Below are positions 8,281 through 11,625 of a stretch of DNA of 11,625 bases, piece after piece. The notes under the pieces are model-generated. The model searched no databases. It had not been told where the DNA came from and worked only from the letters and a program-made list of their open reading frames with translations. The stretch comes from Chloromonas sp. AAM2 (taxonomy: Eukaryota; Chlorophyta; Chlorophyceae; Chlamydomonadales; Chlamydomonadaceae): the NCBI GenBank assembly GCA_004335635.1, contig QAXH01002801.1, positions 3,057-14,681 on the forward strand, written 5' to 3'. Positions within the stretch are counted from its first letter, which is position 1. The number at the start of each line of letters is the position of its first letter. Both the position numbers and the translations under genes were made by a program.

Positions 8281-8576
8281 ATGATGCATGGGCTGCGGCT
8301 GAGTTGCCCAAATGTGCATGCCCAAACATTGCTGGTTTGAAATGTTGATGTCCCCATAGCCTATCTCCAAATCAAGACAGTCCCAGAGCAACAGCATGAA
8401 AGGCAGCAGAGAATGCCTCAACATCCAGAGATTGTTCAGCAGAATGAAACCAAGTTGGCAAAGTGTGAGCATGGTCCAACAACCACTGCTGCTCCTGATC
8501 AGGTGCGCTGCTGCTGTGGGCTGCTGCTGTACAGCCTGCTTTGGTTGCTAAAGACGAGGTTGCATCATACCGCTTC
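8281..8576 (-). CDS. Coding-like block 5, with an apparent +1 frame change
   Basis: From an acceptor-like TATTATGCAG (AG at 8578-8577) one frame reads APDQEQQWLLDHAHTLPTWF and then HSAEQSLDVEAFSAAFHAVA, and ends at TGA 8374-8372. The next frame continues smoothly with LDLEIGYGDINISNQQCLGM and HIWATQPQPMHH, up to CATCAT|GTAAGTACAG at 8281/8280, the best donor in this locus. The switch falls near 8375-8395 and would be repaired by a single-base change, so it is a frameshift mutation, a sequence error or a missed tiny intron. No domain recognised. Confidence 0.4.
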
Positions 8577-10657
8577 CTGCATAATATTTAGCTTAGGGCA
8601 GCCATTTTGTTTGAGTTCTGTGGGCAAACATCGGCGAATGGCTGTACAGTTCAAGCAGCAGGGCACAAGTGCATTGCAACTTGGGACACAGCGCCCTGAT
8701 TGAGTTGTGCTGGTTGAGAGTTGCGCGGCGGTTCATATGAATGCCACAGCTGGCCGTTTTCAGTACGAGCATCAGAACGTGTCCCAGATTCTTTTATCCC
8801 ACCGTGTGGCTTGCCAGCCGTGCAGTGCAATCCACTGCCGCAGCTCGTCACTACCTCAGTTTTAGCCTCAGTGCCTCTGTTACAGGTGCAACAGCTTCCT
8901 GACCCGCTTGAACCAAGGGCCGTTGCCTCCCTCACCACCTGACTTGTCGCTGTGCAGCTCCAGGTGCAACTCCACGTGCTGAGTGTGGACAGCATCGTCG
9001 CTTTCTTGACCAGCGTCATCGTTGTCAGTTTCTTGAGCACTGTCTGCAATCTGAGCGGTCACGTGGGCCCGGTGGTCTGGCAGTAGGATGGGTTGGCGGA
9101 ATGGGGACGACTGCAAGCGTGACTGGGCACGATTGAGCAGACGGGCCATCCATGCCAGCACCTCCTCTGCAGTGCAGCACGGGTACTGATAAGGCATACG
9201 TTCATACCAAAATATGCCACAAGTGTGGACATTCGGTTGTGGCCGAGTGGCCTGCACTGTTGTATGTGTGCAGGTCAAGTGTGTTCAACTGCGGGTGTGT
9301 GACATGCAGACTGCGGCATTTCCATCTGATGTTATCCAGGCATACGGCATTAATTCAAGGTGATATGCAACCACCTACTGAGCCAGAATGCACTCAACGC
9401 AACAGTAGAATGGCATAGTTGTGATGTGTTTGTTGTTATTGGAACGGTGTTGCAGTGCCTGATGAAAGCTTGGTGCTGACAGTCATACTAATAGCCACCA
9501 AGCACTCGCACCTTGCAAATCTAATGCTGCTGCAGTGGACCTGCATGCAGTACAGACCGCGCACACATGACAGTTACCACCACCTCAGTAAGTGTGGTCT
9601 ATCTACACGTTGCAGACTACAAGGGCTAAAGGGTCGAGAAAAGATATCCAGCAGAAAGCTCTGCCAGCTTGCAGGTAAGGCTTGACTGAGAACCACGGCC
9701 ACGGCCAAAATGAGCTCTGTTCTACAAATCCTCAAGTTCACTGTAGTGAGGCTTCCAAGACAAACACGGACTAACCAAGGCAAGGCAAGGTCAGGGCAAA
9801 CGTTGCTGACTGACCCTGCTGAGCAAACCATGTATATATGCTCACGTCAAATATTGCTACACGATCATAGCACGGTCAGTGTGCTACCATCACTGTCACA
9901 ATGTGTGCCTTCCCTTTCTCAGGTTTGAAATCATGAAAGATGTCAAATCCTAAGGTGGCGCACCATGCATCGTCCTCGCCGCCGTCATCGTTCTCATCTT
10001 CTGGGAAGGCAGAGTCAGCCTCTGCAAAACGCAAGGCAACAAACATTGCCTTCGCAAACAGGACTCATCGTTATCATATCCCGAGATACTATCCAGATCG
10101 CCGGCATGCAAGAGCGTGCGCGGTGCTGGAATAGCTGGGTGCATTGCGCGCATTGTCCACTCGGCTGGTGTAGCCCGCAAGCGCCCACCTTCTACCTACA
10201 CCTGCTGTTCAGCTTCTGAAAGAAGCTCTCTCACGCACCTGTTCTGACGGCTGAAATCGCCGTTAGGGCCAATGTGCTCGTCAGCAGAATAGACAGCACC
10301 AGCAGCCTCATCACCATGTGCATGGCTGTGCGTCTCACACGGGCCGATGTGCCAAAGACACTGCCCGGAGTTCTTGGTCAGACCAGCCTTGTGATGGACC
10401 GACGACAATGGCTGCGTTGGTTGAAGCTACTGCAGTTCCAGATTGTGGTGGTTACCGCTTGGCTGGTCGCTGACCTGCCAACTCTGGACGGACGGGCGGG
10501 CGATATTTCTGCGCTCTGGCTGGACAAGATTAGGGCAAGGAATTGCAGATGCGAGGGGTGCTTGTGCTGGTATATTTGCACTGTGACTGGGTGTTGCGGC
10601 TTCAGCGAGCAGCATCACTCCCATCATACAATTATGCCGAAGCTGCCGGTGGGGCAA
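8281..10657 (-). CDS. Probable second minus-strand gene or pseudogene, exon structure unresolved
   Basis: Five blocks between 10657 and 8281 read like protein on the minus strand, each in its own frame, while the opposite strand gives poor sequence. From 5' to 3' they are: an Ala/Pro/Ser/Gln-rich segment followed by GDEAAGAVYSADEHIGPNGD (10657-10239); an acidic segment (10046-9900); YPCCTAEEVLAWMARLLNRA with an acidic stretch (9185-8885); DELRQWIALHGWQATRWDKR (8849-8772, ending in TGA); and WLLDHAHTLPTWFHSAEQSL (8576-8281). Several are bounded by good splice signals, including CAG|GTGCGTGAG at 10239/10238 and CAT|GTAAGT at 8281/8280. I recognise no domain. The TGA at 8774-8772 ends one block well before the last one, so there may be two genes. 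Frame changes without convincing introns leave decay or sequence error possible. Confidence 0.4.
8772..8850 (-). CDS. Coding-like block 4: Trp-rich C-terminal segment
   Basis: The frame reads DELRQWIALHGWQATRWDKR, then IWDTF and TGA. Five Trp in 25 residues, with a regular pattern, look like protein. Joining it to block 3 would need an intron of only 33 nt (8883-8851, GTAACA to GGTAG) or about 80 nt using a weaker acceptor. A different frame over the same bases is also open to 8651, so this call is tentative. Confidence 0.3.
8885..9185 (-). CDS. Coding-like block 3: helical then acidic segment
   Basis: After an acceptor-like CCTTATCAG at 9186 the frame stays open for 101 codons to a TAA at 8882-8880. 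It reads EEVLAWMARLLNRAQSRLQ (likely amphipathic helix), then an Asp/Glu-rich stretch around ETDNDDAGQESDDA, then a basic end GPWFKRVRKLLHL. It could instead end at a donor: CACCT|GTAACA at 8884, or GGTG|GTGAGG farther upstream. Best-looking exon of this locus, but no family match from memory. Confidence 0.45.
9900..10046 (-). CDS. Coding-like block 2: acidic segment
   Basis: An open frame with ATG at 10046 reads FAEADSAFPEDENDDGGEDD and then AWCATLGFDIFHDFKPEKGK before a GT at 9899-9898. A good acceptor, TTGCGTTTTGCAG, ends at 10022, so the exon may start at 10021. The acidic patch followed by a hydrophobic/aromatic segment is typical of real protein and unlike the other frames. The acidic character recalls block 3, consistent with one gene. 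No domain recognised. Confidence 0.35.
10239..10657 (-). CDS. Coding-like block 1 of the second locus
   Basis: The frame is open from above 10657 to a TAG at 10429-10427, then open again. Its first part is rich in Ala, Pro, Ser and Gln, like a disordered linker. Its second part reads HIGPCETHSHAHGDEAAGAV and SADEHIGPNGDFSRQN, then reaches CAGAACAG|GTGCGTGAG, a strong donor. The TAG could be removed by a 63-nt intron (CAG|GTCAGC to CAACGCAG|CCA, phase 0). Another frame here reads AIVVGPSQGWSDQEL, so the choice of frame is not secure. No family recognised. Confidence 0.3.
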
Positions 10658-10729
10658 CCGACCAATGGGATAAAAAATAGAACCTGGTCGGTTGACATTG
10701 CCCTACGGTACAAGTAGCCCCAAGGGTCA

Positions 10730-11625
10730 CATTGGCCGTGCGCATAGGCAGCCGTGCGCCCGATTCTGGCCATGGTGCTAGGGTTTCTTGGCCAGACATG
10801 CCGAGGCTTGAGTATTCAGTTCATGGCCTGTCATTTGTGACGTGTCATTGGTGGCCTGTCATTCGAAACCTGCCGTTTTGATGTAATACCATTGTGTGCT
10901 GAGGCTTTAGCTCAACCATATAGTGCACGGGTGTGGCCATGCGGCCAACATGGCTGCTGTCCTCAACAACCGACAGTGGTCCTTGAGTTTGCAGGGGAAA
11001 GAAGACGCAACACCTCCACAGGACAGAGTCCCTGAGCATAGCACCCCGAAATGTGTCATAAACCCCTTCACATGTAGGTGGACGGGCTGTATATTCTCTC
11101 GGCATGTAAGACCTCAGCCAAGCTCAAAGAGAATCCATCACATTCAACACATGGGTAACACCATTGTCTGAGGGGTATGGGAAATCCATGGGAGAGGTCA
11201 TCTGCTCACCCAGGGCACCATTTTGCCCCATCTTTGGTGCATCGGATGCGCCTTTACTAGCTCGGTGGCCTGCGCTTGGCCGTTTGTGTTGAGGTTCATT
11301 TTTTGACTTGTAATATGCGATTTTGTCGGCCGTTTCTGCCCCCCCTCTGAGATTTAGGTCCTAACGACGCCATTAGGTCCTGCGTCGCAGATGGCTACAT
11401 GCTGTCATGCTTGCCCGGTTACCGCTGAGTCTCTCCGCAAAAGGTCCAGACCTGGACTGAGCTTCACCAAAAAGCCAATCTTAATCGGGCAAGCCCTCAA
11501 CGACTCAGCCGAGCAGCCGCCGCTATGTCACAAGTGTTCAGCATGCAACAGTAAATATCTTTAACGTGTCCAAGAGGTTCTCGCTGCCCAAAATGCGAGA
11601 TCGTCACGTCGCACAGACGCCGCTC
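10730..11625. other. Non-genic right end with repeats
   Basis: No supported gene. Besides the R3 half (10948-11090) it has TGGCCTGTCATT at 10824-10835 and 10852-10863, with a TGTCATT between. TTAGGTCCT occurs twice at 11354-11362 and 11373-11381, interleaved with an inverted CGACGC/GCGTCG pair. The short ORFs here are explained by the repeat. Confidence 0.45.
10948..11090 (+). repeat. Half of a long-range inverted repeat pair (R3)
   Basis: Partner of 6240-6385, in the opposite orientation, about 4.6 kb away. The best-conserved part is 11061-11088. Both copies translate to a PFTCR peptide in one frame, which may be chance or a coding remnant. Confidence 0.6.

Noticed and set aside
9152..9418. 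Plus-strand frame with CHKCGH and CGCVTC, zinc-finger-like
   Set aside because: The cysteine spacing does not repeat or match a known finger, the frame partly overlaps the better minus-strand block 3, and there is no splice or start support.
10335..10440. AIVVGPSQGWSDQEL as an RsmE-type rRNA methyltransferase signature (GPEGG...E)
   Set aside because: The Glu-Gly-Gly core is replaced, and the following LGPRILRTETA-like segment of that family is absent in every frame nearby.
10274..10717. 147-codon plus-strand frame
   Set aside because: It lies opposite the coding-like minus-strand frame, and its translation has no motif and an uneven Cys/Trp composition. Likely a shadow.
1..11625. CRISPR array, bacterial operon or phage module
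   Set aside because: No regularly spaced identical repeats, no Shine-Dalgarno-led gene strings, and the one clear gene has spliceosomal introns.

Overview
This window looks like nuclear DNA from a photosynthetic eukaryote, most likely a green alga. The one gene I can resolve with confidence encodes a J-domain (DnaJ-type) protein. It is split by GT-AG introns and carries an arginine/serine-rich leader resembling a chloroplast transit peptide. Base composition appears balanced by eye, there are no bacterial operons or Shine-Dalgarno sites, and most ORFs are short. The algal assignment is inference, because no rRNA, tRNA or organelle marker is present.

Layout. Positions 1-2490 hold no gene I can defend. 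They contain short open frames, a 24-nt repeat shared with the J-gene upstream region, and one weak integrase-like peptide. Positions 2491-4043 (minus strand) hold the J-domain gene in four exons and 299 codons, ending in TGA. Its upstream region (4044-4300) has a short tandem GGTGGGG repeat and an inverted repeat. Positions about 4300-8280 are repeat-rich: a roughly 90-bp dispersed repeat (4662-4750, 7522-7611), a roughly 40-bp module in three copies (4836-4878, 7356-7396, 6155-6190 inverted), half of a long-range inverted pair (6240-6385 against 10948-11090), a strong hairpin (5516-5550), GAT microsatellites and alternating purine/pyrimidine tracts.

Positions about 8281-10657 (minus strand) contain a chain of blocks that read like protein but lie in different frames. 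Several are bounded by good splice signals. This is either a second multi-exon gene whose structure I cannot resolve, or a decaying gene. In one part a frame of 276 codons is interrupted only by TAG, never by TAA or TGA. Positions 10730-11625 are non-coding to my reading, apart from repeats.

The J protein would be expected to work as an Hsp70 co-chaperone, probably in the plastid. An internal duplication in its C-terminal half is its most distinctive feature. I found no clear new biological system. The second minus-strand locus is the part that most deserves transcript evidence.
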